A stretch of 64,000 nt of DNA. Origin: Bacteroidales bacterium. Its GTDB lineage: Bacteria; Bacteroidota; Bacteroidia; Bacteroidales; WCHB1-69. This document shows positions 28,201 through 36,439 of this stretch, in pieces (position 1 is the first letter of the stretch; every line of letters starts with the position of its first letter). Under the pieces are notes generated by a model. The model was not told the origin of the DNA. It saw only the letters and a list, made by a program, of their open reading frames with translations, and did not search any database. The position numbers and the translations under genes are program-made. The DNA lies in the NCBI GenBank assembly GCA_017535665.1, contig JAFXTS010000030.1, positions 80,129-144,128 on the forward strand. Direction: 5' to 3'.

Positions 28201-31200
28201 ATGAAAAAATCGCTGATTCTTTGGTTGTTAGGTGTTCTTCCTCTGTGCTTGTTGGGCCAGCAGGTAGAGTTGTTGAACCAAGCTTATAGTCAGGTGGAGA
28301 GTGTTCTGACTCCTGAGGATGAGGCGATGCTGCGCGCTTGTCCGGTGCTGAAATTGGATGCCCACCAGCTGGCGCGTCCGCTGCCTCCAGAGGTTGACAA
28401 CTCGCTGTTGCCCTATATGACTCCTATCTACGGGCAGTCGGCGTTGGAGTGTGGACAGGCTTCGAGTATAGTTTACACTTTTTCTTACGAAATCAACTGC
28501 CGTAGGGGCACCAACAACGACAATTTCAACCGTCGCTACCCAACCCATTTCGCATGGAATTTCTGTAATGGCGGTGCCAGTGCGGGTGTGAGTTTCTTAG
28601 ACACCTGGGAAGTGATTCGCACGGCGGGAACCCCCAACGTGTCCGACTGGGGCGGCTGGTACAGTACAGGCGGTCCGTCGCGCTGGGCTTCCGGCTACAA
28701 CCTCTACTACAAGGCGATGCAGAACCGTATCGTGGAGTTCCTCGCCATCCCCACCGACTCGGAAGAGGGCCTGCTGACCCTGAAACACTGGCTCGACAAC
28801 CACCTCTGCGGCGACGAACATGGCGGATTGGCCAACTTCTACTCCACCCACGTGCCCAACGGCAACGAGGAGATGCTGCGCCAGATTCCGGAAGGTACCC
28901 CACACGCCGGTATGTGGATCGTGCCCAACTTCAAAGCCAATGTCAACCACGGACAGACCATTGTCGGCTACGACGACTCTATCTGCTGGGACTACAACGG
29001 CGACGGCATGTACACCAACGACCGCGACCTGAATAGTGACGGCGTGGTCGATATCCGCGACTGGGAGGTCGGTGCAGTCATCTTCTGCAACTCTTTCGGA
29101 ACGGGTTTCGCCAACGAGGGCTACTGCTACCTGCCCTATCGCAAACTGGCGGAATTGCCCGCCAACGGCGGCATCTGGAACAAGTGCGTCTATGTGGTGA
29201 ACGTGAAAGACCAAGTGAGTCCGAGACTTACCTATAAAGTGACCCTTGACCACACCTGCCGCAACAAAATCAAACTGCAGGCCGGTATCTCTACCAACTT
29301 GAACGCCACCCAGCCCGACCATACCATCGACTGGGCCGTGTTCAACTACCAGGGTGGAGAGCATTACATGCAGGGCGATTCCACCGACGAGCAGCGCGTC
29401 CTTGAACTCGGACTGGATGTGAGCCGCCTGCTCGAGTTTATCGAACCCGGTCAGTCCGCCAAATTTTTCTTGCAAGTAATTGAAAATGATCCGGAGAGTG
29501 CGGCCGACGGGCAGGTGATCGACTTTGCCTTGATGGATTATAATGGCTCTATTTTGCCTGTTCAAACCGTCTGCTCGGATGCAAATGTGCCGTTGGTGAA
29601 CAATGGCACCACTACGCTTTCGGTGGTGAGCAGCATCAACTTCTCCCGTCCGCAGATGCAGCCTGCCCCGCCAATTATGGAGGCCTTCACCGACTTCCGC
29701 TACCAGATTCCTGTGACAGGCGGCAATGCACCTTATCGTTTTGAGTTTACTAAAGAGTATGATATTGAGGAGTTTGCTGAAAACATGCCTGCAGCCTCTG
29801 GCAGTACAATCTCTCTCTCCAATACCAATAATGGTTATGCGTTGGTGAATTTGCCATTTGAATTTCCTTATTATGATGAAAAATACAGCCAGCTCTGCAT
29901 CTATGCCGATGGCTATATGAGTTTCCGCTACGATACCTACAACTGGCCGTTCCTCAAAGACCCCGAAAAGCAGATCAAGGCCACTCAGATGATTGCGCCT
30001 TTCCGTGCAGATCTCGTTGTGACGAGTGTGAAGAAGAGTCAGAGTTCGTCGGAGGTGACGATCTTTGTGCAGGCGAAAATCAACGGACAGAGTTCGAGCA
30101 ACATCTCCTACGCCGTAAAACTCTATCCCGATGGTGTGATTGAATTTTACTATGGTTCAATGAGTTATACTGGTAATGGCGGTCTCTCCCTCATTTCGCG
30201 TGGCGATACTCGTATTTACCAGAAAACTCCCGTTTCAGAGGGTACTTCCGCGCAGTTTGCCAACCGTAGTTTCCGTTTCACCCCGCCGCAGCGGGTCGAT
30301 TTCTTGCAGTTGAGCCGCGATGGAGTGCTGTCGGGCATGTCGGAAACGGCCTTCACCCACCTGCCGGTGCCCGTCACCTGTTTCGACATCAACGACCAGC
30401 GGCATGATACGCTCGTGTATCTCAGCTGCGAATATGGCAATATGCTCGTGATTACCGATATGCACGTGGATGCAGGCGGCGATGAGGTGATTTCTGCCGG
30501 TGAGGAGGTGACCTTGTCGTTTACTGTCAGGAACCTCGACACTGTTCCGTATGCGGATTGCTTTTTGCGCTTCAGCACCCCGTGTCCCTATGTGGAGATG
30601 GTTGACGATAACGAGTATTTCGGTTATATTGGCGGCGGCAACGCCTACACGCTCAATCATGCTATCCGTTTCCGGACAGCACCCGGAACGCCCAATATGA
30701 CCATCGCCGACTTTGTGGTCACCCTCTCCAACGACCACTATCCGATGACGACGGTGATGCCGTTCACTATCTATTCTAACTGGTTGGATGTGGTGTCGTA
30801 TGCTGTCATGGACGGTGGCAACCATCGGGTGGATGCCAACGAGACCGACACCTTGCAAGTATGGTTTAGAAATGCGGGTCCGGAAGCCCTCGTCGATCTG
30901 ATGTTCGAGATGCGATTGTTGGAGGAACATATTATCCCATTGGATATTCGGGATGACTTTTATTTGTTGGAGCCCGGCGAGGTCAAGATGGCCGAGTTTG
31001 TGTTCCGCACGGATGCACAATACCAGACACTCAGCGCGTTGGATGTGCTGATAGATGTTTATTCAGGCCTTCAATATAGTGATACTAAAGTCATTACCCT
31101 CATTGGCGAAAGCAATTGTGAGAGTTTTGAAAGTGGCCTTCCCGAAGGATTCTCCTACGCCAACTACGCATGGTATTCTACCTCCGATGAAGCGGCAGAT

Positions 31201-32109
31201 GGAGTGTTTAGTCTTTGTTCGGGAAATATTACTCACAACGATACCTCTACTGTGATTTGCCAGTTTACTGCTGTGCGAGAGGGAACAATCTCGTTCAGCT
31301 ACAAGACCTCCACGGAGAACAACTACGACTGGCTCTATTTCTTCATCGATGGCACGCAGCAGATGCGCTGGTCGGGAGTACACGACTGGGAACGCTATGA
31401 GGCGCCGATTTTGGCGGGCGAGCATACTTTAGTGTGGAAATATATCAAAGACTATTCGGTAGATGGCAATGCCGACAAAGTGTGGATTGATGATGTGTGT
31501 TTTCCCTTGGAGAACGATGCCATGCCTGAGTTGCAGATTTCGCCGAATGTAGTGGAAGTGACCGCTGGTGTGGAACAGATCGATATTCCGTTGCTCTACG
31601 AGTCTGTCACGCCCATTTACCTTCTGTATGAGAACCGCATTGTGAATGAGGATATGCAGCCTATCGGGTGGGCTTCCATTGAGTTGCCGGGCGGAAGCCT
31701 CAATGCGTTGTCTTCCCGCGAGGTCAATCTGAGCCTTCATCTGGCGGGGATGCCCGACGGTGTGTATCATGCCAACTTGGTGGCTACGGTACAGGAGGGT
31801 AATACGGTGCAAGTGCCGATCACGGTGGTGGCAGTCAACACGGGAGTTGACGAATATACCGTGTCGGAAGGCACCGTCAAAGTGTATCCTAACCCCACTA
31901 CGGGGAGTGTGACCGTGGAGCAGCAAGGTTTTGACGGACAGCGGGTTCAGTGCCGACTATTTGATATGTCGGGCCGCCAGTTGCGTTGGTTTGAGGAGAA
32001 CAATTCCCAGTTTGAGGTTGATTTGGGCGATATGGCGCAAGGGATGTATTTCTTGCAGATGCGCTGGAGCAGCGGCGAGGTGCAGGTGGTGAAAATTGTG
32101 AAAAGATAG
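28201..32109 (+). CDS. Large T9SS-exported papain-like (C1A) peptidase
   Basis: A 1302-residue secreted protein. After a signal peptide (ending LLGQ) comes a papain-like domain: Gln79 and Cys84 in GQSALECGQAS, His250 in NVNHGQTIVGYD and Asn297 in FCNSFGTGFANEGY. Between His and Asn lies an EF-hand/dockerin-like calcium-binding insert (about 264-288: DYNGDG and DLNSDGVVDIRD). From about 340 to 1215 run beta-sandwich domains, and the end is a T9SS type A sorting domain (VYPNPTTGSV, LFDMSGRQL, MAQGMYFLQM). The spacing around the Cys differs from papain's CGSCW, so activity is likely but should not be assumed. The next gene starts 6 bases downstream. Confidence 0.87.
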   Translation: MKKSLILWLLGVLPLCLLGQQVELLNQAYSQVESVLTPEDEAMLRACPVLKLDAHQLARPLPPEVDNSLLPYMTPIYGQSALECGQASSIVYTFSYEINCRRGTNNDNFNRRYPTHFAWNFCNGGASAGVSFLDTWEVIRTAGTPNVSDWGGWYSTGGPSRWASGYNLYYKAMQNRIVEFLAIPTDSEEGLLTLKHWLDNHLCGDEHGGLANFYSTHVPNGNEEMLRQIPEGTPHAGMWIVPNFKANVNHGQTIVGYDDSICWDYNGDGMYTNDRDLNSDGVVDIRDWEVGAVIFCNSFGTGFANEGYCYLPYRKLAELPANGGIWNKCVYVVNVKDQVSPRLTYKVTLDHTCRNKIKLQAGISTNLNATQPDHTIDWAVFNYQGGEHYMQGDSTDEQRVLELGLDVSRLLEFIEPGQSAKFFLQVIENDPESAADGQVIDFALMDYNGSILPVQTVCSDANVPLVNNGTTTLSVVSSINFSRPQMQPAPPIMEAFTDFRYQIPVTGGNAPYRFEFTKEYDIEEFAENMPAASGSTISLSNTNNGYALVNLPFEFPYYDEKYSQLCIYADGYMSFRYDTYNWPFLKDPEKQIKATQMIAPFRADLVVTSVKKSQSSSEVTIFVQAKINGQSSSNISYAVKLYPDGVIEFYYGSMSYTGNGGLSLISRGDTRIYQKTPVSEGTSAQFANRSFRFTPPQRVDFLQLSRDGVLSGMSETAFTHLPVPVTCFDINDQRHDTLVYLSCEYGNMLVITDMHVDAGGDEVISAGEEVTLSFTVRNLDTVPYADCFLRFSTPCPYVEMVDDNEYFGYIGGGNAYTLNHAIRFRTAPGTPNMTIADFVVTLSNDHYPMTTVMPFTIYSNWLDVVSYAVMDGGNHRVDANETDTLQVWFRNAGPEALVDLMFEMRLLEEHIIPLDIRDDFYLLEPGEVKMAEFVFRTDAQYQTLSALDVLIDVYSGLQYSDTKVITLIGESNCESFESGLPEGFSYANYAWYSTSDEAADGVFSLCSGNITHNDTSTVICQFTAVREGTISFSYKTSTENNYDWLYFFIDGTQQMRWSGVHDWERYEAPILAGEHTLVWKYIKDYSVDGNADKVWIDDVCFPLENDAMPELQISPNVVEVTAGVEQIDIPLLYESVTPIYLLYENRIVNEDMQPIGWASIELPGGSLNALSSREVNLSLHLAGMPDGVYHANLVATVQEGNTVQVPITVVAVNTGVDEYTVSEGTVKVYPNPTTGSVTVEQQGFDGQRVQCRLFDMSGRQLRWFEENNSQFEVDLGDMAQGMYFLQMRWSSGEVQVVKIVKR

Positions 32110-32115
32110 TCCCCC

Positions 32116-33537
32116 GTGGTTTTCAGTACCCCTCTATTTCTTTTTATTTTTCTTCCTATATTGTTGATAATCTATTGGTTATCACCATATAAGATGAAGA
32201 ATTGGATTTTGTTGTTGGGTAGCTTGTTCTTTTATTCGTGGGGAGAGCCGTTTTTTGTGATGGCGGTGGTGGCGGCGATTGTGGCCGATTATTTCATTGC
32301 CCGGAAGATGGCGGCCAGTGAGGGGCGGAGGCGAAAGGGTTTGTTGGCGGTGTCGTTGGTGCTGAATGTGGGGCTGCTGCTGTATTTCAAGTATGCTAAT
32401 TTCTTCGTTGCTAACTTGCAGGCGCTTTACTCTCTGGTGGGTGCGCAACCCTTTAGTTGGGTGGAGGTGGCCTTGCCGGTGGGTATCTCCTTTATTACCT
32501 TCCAGAAGATTTCGTACATGGTGGATGTGTACCGCGGTACGGTGGAGCCGCAGCGCAAGTTGCAGGACCTGATGCTCTACATCCTGATGTTTCCGCAGCT
32601 CATTGCCGGTCCAATCGTGCGGTATAAGGATATTGCGGGGCAGCTTGCCGACCGCAGGGCCGATGATACTTTCGACCGTCGTGTGGTGGGCTTCTCGCGT
32701 TTTATGTTTGGATTGGGGAAGAAGGTGTTGATTGCCAATGTTTTGGCGGAATATGTGGATGCGGTGTTTGCCGCCTCGCCCGGCGACTTCTCCTCTGGTA
32801 CGGCGTGGATAGCCATTCTGGCTTACACTTTCCAAATCTATTTCGATTTCTCAGGCTATTCCGATATGGCTTTGGGTTTGGGGTTGATGTTGGGATTCAG
32901 ATTTCCTGAAAACTTTAACTTCCCTTATATCTCGCAGAGTATCACTGAGTTTTGGCGCAGATGGCACATCACTTTGAGTTCTTGGATCAAAGATTACTTA
33001 TACATCCCGATGGGAGGAAATCGGGTGGCGGTGCCGCGCATGTACTTCAACTTGGTGTTCGCGTTTTTCATCTCCGGTTTTTGGCATGGTGCTGCCTGGA
33101 CCTTCATCGTGTGGGGACTTTACCATGGTTTTTTCTTGATTTTGGACCGAATAGGGATGAAGAAAGTGTTGGACAAGATAGGGAAGTTGCCGGCCGTTAT
33201 TTGCACCTTTTTGGTGGCGATGGTGGGTTGGATTTTCTTCCGTGCCGACAATCTGACCTATGCTTTTGCTTATCTGCGCCGCATGTTTGCTTTCGATGGG
33301 CGGTGGGATGAATTTTATTGCGACAGGAGATTCCTGTTTGTCTTTTTCGTGGCGGTAGTAGGTTCTTTTTGGGGGATTTTCAAGAAGGGCGAGCAGTTCC
33401 AGTACAAGTTTTTTGCCGAACAGCCTGAGCGGAAGTGGCTGTTGGTAGGGTTTGGAATGGCGGTGGTGTTGTACGTGCTGTGTGGCGGCTCATTGTTGGC
33501 CGGCGGCCTGAATCCGTTTATTTACTTTAGGTTCTAA
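32116..33537 (+). CDS. AlgI/MBOAT-family membrane O-acyltransferase
   Basis: A 473-residue polytopic membrane protein of the MBOAT family, close to AlgI, which moves acetyl groups across the inner membrane to extracellular polymers. The GTG start at 32116 gives the family's usual opening (VFSTPLFLFIFLPILLIIYW). Conserved parts: QLIAGPIVRYKDI, FDFSGYSDMALGLG, FWRRWHITLSSWIKDYLYIPMGG and the catalytic-His region FWHGAAWTFIVWGLYHG. No AlgJ/AlgX-like SGNH partner lies beside it. It follows the peptidase gene by 6 bases, so it is probably cotranscribed. Confidence 0.93.
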   Translation: MVFSTPLFLFIFLPILLIIYWLSPYKMKNWILLLGSLFFYSWGEPFFVMAVVAAIVADYFIARKMAASEGRRRKGLLAVSLVLNVGLLLYFKYANFFVANLQALYSLVGAQPFSWVEVALPVGISFITFQKISYMVDVYRGTVEPQRKLQDLMLYILMFPQLIAGPIVRYKDIAGQLADRRADDTFDRRVVGFSRFMFGLGKKVLIANVLAEYVDAVFAASPGDFSSGTAWIAILAYTFQIYFDFSGYSDMALGLGLMLGFRFPENFNFPYISQSITEFWRRWHITLSSWIKDYLYIPMGGNRVAVPRMYFNLVFAFFISGFWHGAAWTFIVWGLYHGFFLILDRIGMKKVLDKIGKLPAVICTFLVAMVGWIFFRADNLTYAFAYLRRMFAFDGRWDEFYCDRRFLFVFFVAVVGSFWGIFKKGEQFQYKFFAEQPERKWLLVGFGMAVVLYVLCGGSLLAGGLNPFIYFRF

Positions 33538-33552
33538 AGAGATATTGGATGG

Positions 33553-34833
33553 TTACAAAGTAAGTAACATGTTTGACGCTATGGTGTCCGTCATGGTAGT
33601 CGGTACCCCGCAGTTTTTGGCTATTGTGGGCCATTGGGATGCTTTTTCACAAATTTCATCAATAATGGCAGTGGCATTTTTGATATTGTTCCTCTTGGCT
33701 AATTCCAGTAGGTCGTTGCGAGTGATATCATCAAATTTCTCGTTTATTGACATTTGGTGCGTGTTGGTCCAGTCACCTTTGGGATTGTAGGCATAGCCCA
33801 TGTCGTAGGCAGGGGATAGACGCCATTTGCCATCTTCTTCCATCAAGAATGAAATGTTTTTGGTGTGATCGTCTTGGTTGCGTACCACCACGTTGAATAC
33901 TATTCTGCGGAACATTTCCTGAGCTTCTGAATATGACAATCGCAAAGCTCTCATCACATTGAAAGCCTGTTCGTAGGAGTAGGCTCTGTGCAGTCTATAA
34001 TCGAAATGAGCAATCCCGCATAGTGTTTGACTATGAATTTTTTTGCCATTTTTGCGGTCAAAACGCCGGGTAAGGAAGTGTGCTCTTCCGTTTTCCTCAA
34101 TCAAAGAACAGTCTGTCATCTCAATGCCGCATGCTTTAGCCAAATGATAAAATGAATATTCTAAACGACCAAAGTTGCTTGTTTCTTTGAATCCGGCGGT
34201 TGCAGATACACCATCCAGTTTTATTAAATAATAGTCGAATCCCGTAGGGACTTCAACTTGTCCCGAACGAACTTCGCCAGTGTCTTTATTGTAAGCTATG
34301 ATGGCTTTTGCTCGTTGTCCTCCTGCCGATGTTCCCAATCGCAGTATTTCTGCGATAGCAGCCTTTTTGTCCTGGTTGAGATTCGTCTCAAAGGATGATT
34401 TGTCAGAAAGGGCATGGGCTGCGACTTCAACCAAAGAGTCAATGGCAATCTTTATATTGGGATTGTACAAGGCATCCATAGCTGGCTCAAATTCTAATGC
34501 TCCCATGCATCTTTTACCTAAGAAGCAGAGAGTTTCAATCGGATTGGTGCTGGTATGTCCTGTTAGTGCGAGCCATTTGTCAAATAGTGCTCGTCCGTAT
34601 GTGTCTGGCAATGAGTCAGCCAACATGCCGGGTAATCCCTTAAAAGTTTCCTTGTCCAGGCCCGCAAACGAATAGATGCGGCCTTCGCGGACGGGCATCA
34701 TCAATGGTGAAGGCTCCAGTCCAAGACTTATAAAGTCATGGTCATATTCAAATTGAGCGACCTCATAACGATTATCCCAACGAAATGTTCCCACGGGGGA
34801 ACCAAACATATAGACTTTTGCTACATCTACCAT
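33553..34833 (-). CDS. hipA: HipA-family serine/threonine kinase toxin
   Basis: HipA toxins phosphorylate a translation factor (GltX in E. coli) and induce dormancy; the HTH partner neutralises them. The 426-residue product has the N-terminal HipA subdomain, a GTSAGGQRAKA motif (167-177) like the HipA phosphate-binding loop, the catalytic NQDDHTKN (319-326) and the metal-binding PAYDMG (341-346). All expected kinase residues are there, so it looks active. Its start overlaps the antitoxin gene by 7 bases. It converges on the acyltransferase gene with 15 bases between. Confidence 0.92.
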   Translation of the reverse strand: MVDVAKVYMFGSPVGTFRWDNRYEVAQFEYDHDFISLGLEPSPLMMPVREGRIYSFAGLDKETFKGLPGMLADSLPDTYGRALFDKWLALTGHTSTNPIETLCFLGKRCMGALEFEPAMDALYNPNIKIAIDSLVEVAAHALSDKSSFETNLNQDKKAAIAEILRLGTSAGGQRAKAIIAYNKDTGEVRSGQVEVPTGFDYYLIKLDGVSATAGFKETSNFGRLEYSFYHLAKACGIEMTDCSLIEENGRAHFLTRRFDRKNGKKIHSQTLCGIAHFDYRLHRAYSYEQAFNVMRALRLSYSEAQEMFRRIVFNVVVRNQDDHTKNISFLMEEDGKWRLSPAYDMGYAYNPKGDWTNTHQMSINEKFDDITRNDLLELAKRNNIKNATAIIDEICEKASQWPTIAKNCGVPTTMTDTIASNMLLTL

Positions 34834-35174
34834 TGTGAATCCTCCATCGTTACTTTTTTAAGTTTTCCGGCCGCTCTTTTTCTGGACTTTGCACCTGCTG
34901 ATTTCACTAATCCGTAGTATTCATTTGGACTGAGTTGTGTTTCTTCTACCAAGGGCAGCAACACATCTAATAATCCCAAAGTGCGTAAAATTCTTATCAA
35001 TGAATCGAATGTGCGGATTTCACCTTTCTCAATTTTTTTGAGAGTGGACAGTGACACGCCAGCAGCTTCAGCGAGGCTTTGTTGGGTAATGTTTTGTTTG
35101 AGCCGTATTTGTTGCAGGTGTTTCCCGATTCGTTCAAAGATAGAAATATCTGCAAGCATATAGATGTTCTCCAT
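34827..35174 (-). CDS. hipB: HipB-like HTH antitoxin
   Basis: A 115-residue XRE-type DNA-binding protein. The helix-turn-helix is residues about 17-70 (KHLQQIRLKQNITQQSLAEA then GVSLSTLKKIEKG). The C-terminal tail is basic (KSRKRAAGKLKK). It lies directly before the HipA gene with a 7-base overlap, the classic order, and probably represses its own promoter. The first ATG is used; a second Met at residue 6 is possible. Confidence 0.9.
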   Translation of the reverse strand: MENIYMLADISIFERIGKHLQQIRLKQNITQQSLAEAAGVSLSTLKKIEKGEIRTFDSLIRILRTLGLLDVLLPLVEETQLSPNEYYGLVKSAGAKSRKRAAGKLKKVTMEDSQW

Positions 35175-35202
35175 AAAGGTTTAATTTTGAACTTTTACGT
35201 GG

Positions 35203-35210
35203 CAAAAATA
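35203..35210 (-). promoter_or_regulatory. -7 promoter box for hipBA
   Basis: CAAAAATA on the plus strand, read as TATTTTTG on the minus strand, 28 bases upstream of the antitoxin start. Confidence 0.5.
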
Positions 35211-35264
35211 CAAATAATAGTTCAAATATAAACCATTATGTGAAAAATTTTTCATTCGCGACTA

Positions 35265-35304
35265 GGCACAAAAAAAGCGGAAGAGCAATCTTCCGCTTTT
35301 GGGT
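35265..35304 (-). terminator. Terminator of lipoprotein operon
   Basis: A perfect 12-bp stem, AAAAGCGGAAGA (35273-35284) with TCTTCCGCTTTT (35289-35300), capped by a GCAA tetraloop. The A run on its left is a T run for minus-strand transcripts, placing it 20-60 bases after the acidic lipoprotein gene. Confidence 0.9.
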
Positions 35305-35324
35305 AGGTAAACAAGGTTTACAGA

Positions 35325-35639
35325 TTATCTGTTGCCCTTGGTGTTGTTACCTTTGGTGTTGATTTTGAGGCTAACGTTACCGTCTTTGTCAGCTTCAACT
35401 TTGGTGTTTTCGGTTTCAACGTTCACACCGCCGTTTTTGTTACCTTCAACCTTCACTTCCTCTTTCTTTTCAGGAGCGGGGGTCTCAACGGTAGCGGTTG
35501 CTTCGGGAGCGGTAGTTTCTTCCTCAACGGTGGTTTCGGTTTCGGTTGTTACTTCTTCTTCAACGGCTTTGTCTTTAGTGTCGTTGCTGCAAGCGAAGAA
35601 TAAACCAGCGGCTAAAACTGCTAAGAATACTTTTTTCAT
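35325..35639 (-). CDS. Small acidic low-complexity lipoprotein
   Basis: A 104-residue lipoprotein: signal and lipobox LFFACSN (Cys17), then a disordered-looking stretch made almost wholly of Glu, Thr, Val, Ala, Pro and Lys, then a Lys/Asn/Gly-rich end (KGNNTKGNR). No domain recognised. The strand assignment is supported by the lipobox and the terminator; the equally long plus-strand frame over it is a mirror of the low-complexity codons. It follows the lipocalin-like gene by 47 bases. Confidence 0.75.
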   Translation of the reverse strand: MKKVFLAVLAAGLFFACSNDTKDKAVEEEVTTETETTVEEETTAPEATATVETPAPEKKEEVKVEGNKNGGVNVETENTKVEADKDGNVSLKINTKGNNTKGNR

Positions 35640-35686
35640 TGTTTAAAAGATTTAAGGTTTATAAAAAAAAGTTGTTTGTCCTAAAA

Positions 35687-36190
35687 TTATTTAGCAGGAA
35701 CATAGGTGAGGGTGAAGGTGTAGGTACCAGGAACGCCTTTTGCGGGATTTTCACCGAGGGTCCAAGTGTAGGTAACTTTCAGCTCATCCTTGTTGAGTTC
35801 AAGAATCTTGCAGCTTTCAATTTCCTCATCATAGAAGAAGGGGATCTGCATATCAAGAACTTTTTCCTCTTCGTTGATAGCCCATTTGCCGAGGGAGCTT
35901 TCCTGGCTGGGTTGATCTTCGCAAACTTCACCGGGGTTGAGGTACTCGAAATAATCTGCTTTGAATTTGATGACGTCGTCTTTCTCGCAGTCATAAACAT
36001 AACCTTCGAAAAGGTCAGAAATCTGCGTGTTGTCATTCAGAGTCCAATAAGGAGTGGTGGTGGCGGAAGACAAAGTCCAACCCTTTTCGATAGTCAGATA
36101 ATCGGTCATGGTCTTGTTGTCTTTGCAGGAGGTGAGTGCAAATACACCAACCAATGCAATTGCGATAACGCTTAAAATGCTCTTTTTCAT
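35687..36190 (-). CDS. Lipocalin-like lipoprotein
   Basis: A 167-residue lipoprotein (lipobox ALTSCKDN, Cys22). The mature part begins with a KGWTLSSATTTPYW segment like the 'gkW...' start of Bacteroidota lipocalin-like domains, with alternating beta strands and an end in PGTYTFTLTYVPAK. Such proteins are outer-membrane lipoproteins of unknown ligand. First gene of a two-gene operon closed by the terminator at 35265-35304. Confidence 0.75.
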   Translation of the reverse strand: MKKSILSVIAIALVGVFALTSCKDNKTMTDYLTIEKGWTLSSATTTPYWTLNDNTQISDLFEGYVYDCEKDDVIKFKADYFEYLNPGEVCEDQPSQESSLGKWAINEEEKVLDMQIPFFYDEEIESCKILELNKDELKVTYTWTLGENPAKGVPGTYTFTLTYVPAK

Positions 36191-36229
36191 AGTTTTGAAT
36201 TTTTGGTTAATAATTAATGTTTAATGGTG

Positions 36230-36237
36230 CAAAAATA
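36230..36237 (-). promoter_or_regulatory. -7 promoter box for lipocalin-like operon
   Basis: CAAAAATA on the plus strand (TATTTTTG on minus), 39 bases upstream of the 36190 start. CAAT at 36259 could be a weak -33 element (21-base spacer). Confidence 0.55.
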
Positions 36238-36396
36238 CTACATTTTTTAATTGTGGTGCAATTTTATTTGAAAATTCTTTTTATTTAACTTTTTTTATAT
36301 TTTCGCGAAAACTGGAAGGATAGACGATGCTGTGGGTGGGTGAGTTTAATTGGGTAAGAGGTTTTTAGGTTTTTTTAGAGATGAGGGGCTCTGGGG

Positions 36397-36421
36397 ATTC
36401 CGTCGCCAATGGCGACGGAAT
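36397..36421. repeat. Solitary perfect palindromic hairpin (REP-like)
   Basis: An 11-bp perfect stem, ATTCCGTCGCC and GGCGACGGAAT, with an AAT loop, in the 249-base gap between the MscS gene's 3' end and the lipocalin-like promoter. There is no adjacent T run in either direction, so it does not look like an ordinary terminator. Its size and 3-base loop resemble the hairpins around the transposase gene near 61.3-61.9 kb. Confidence 0.65.
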
Positions 36422-36439
36422 GGTGGAATGGACTAATAA

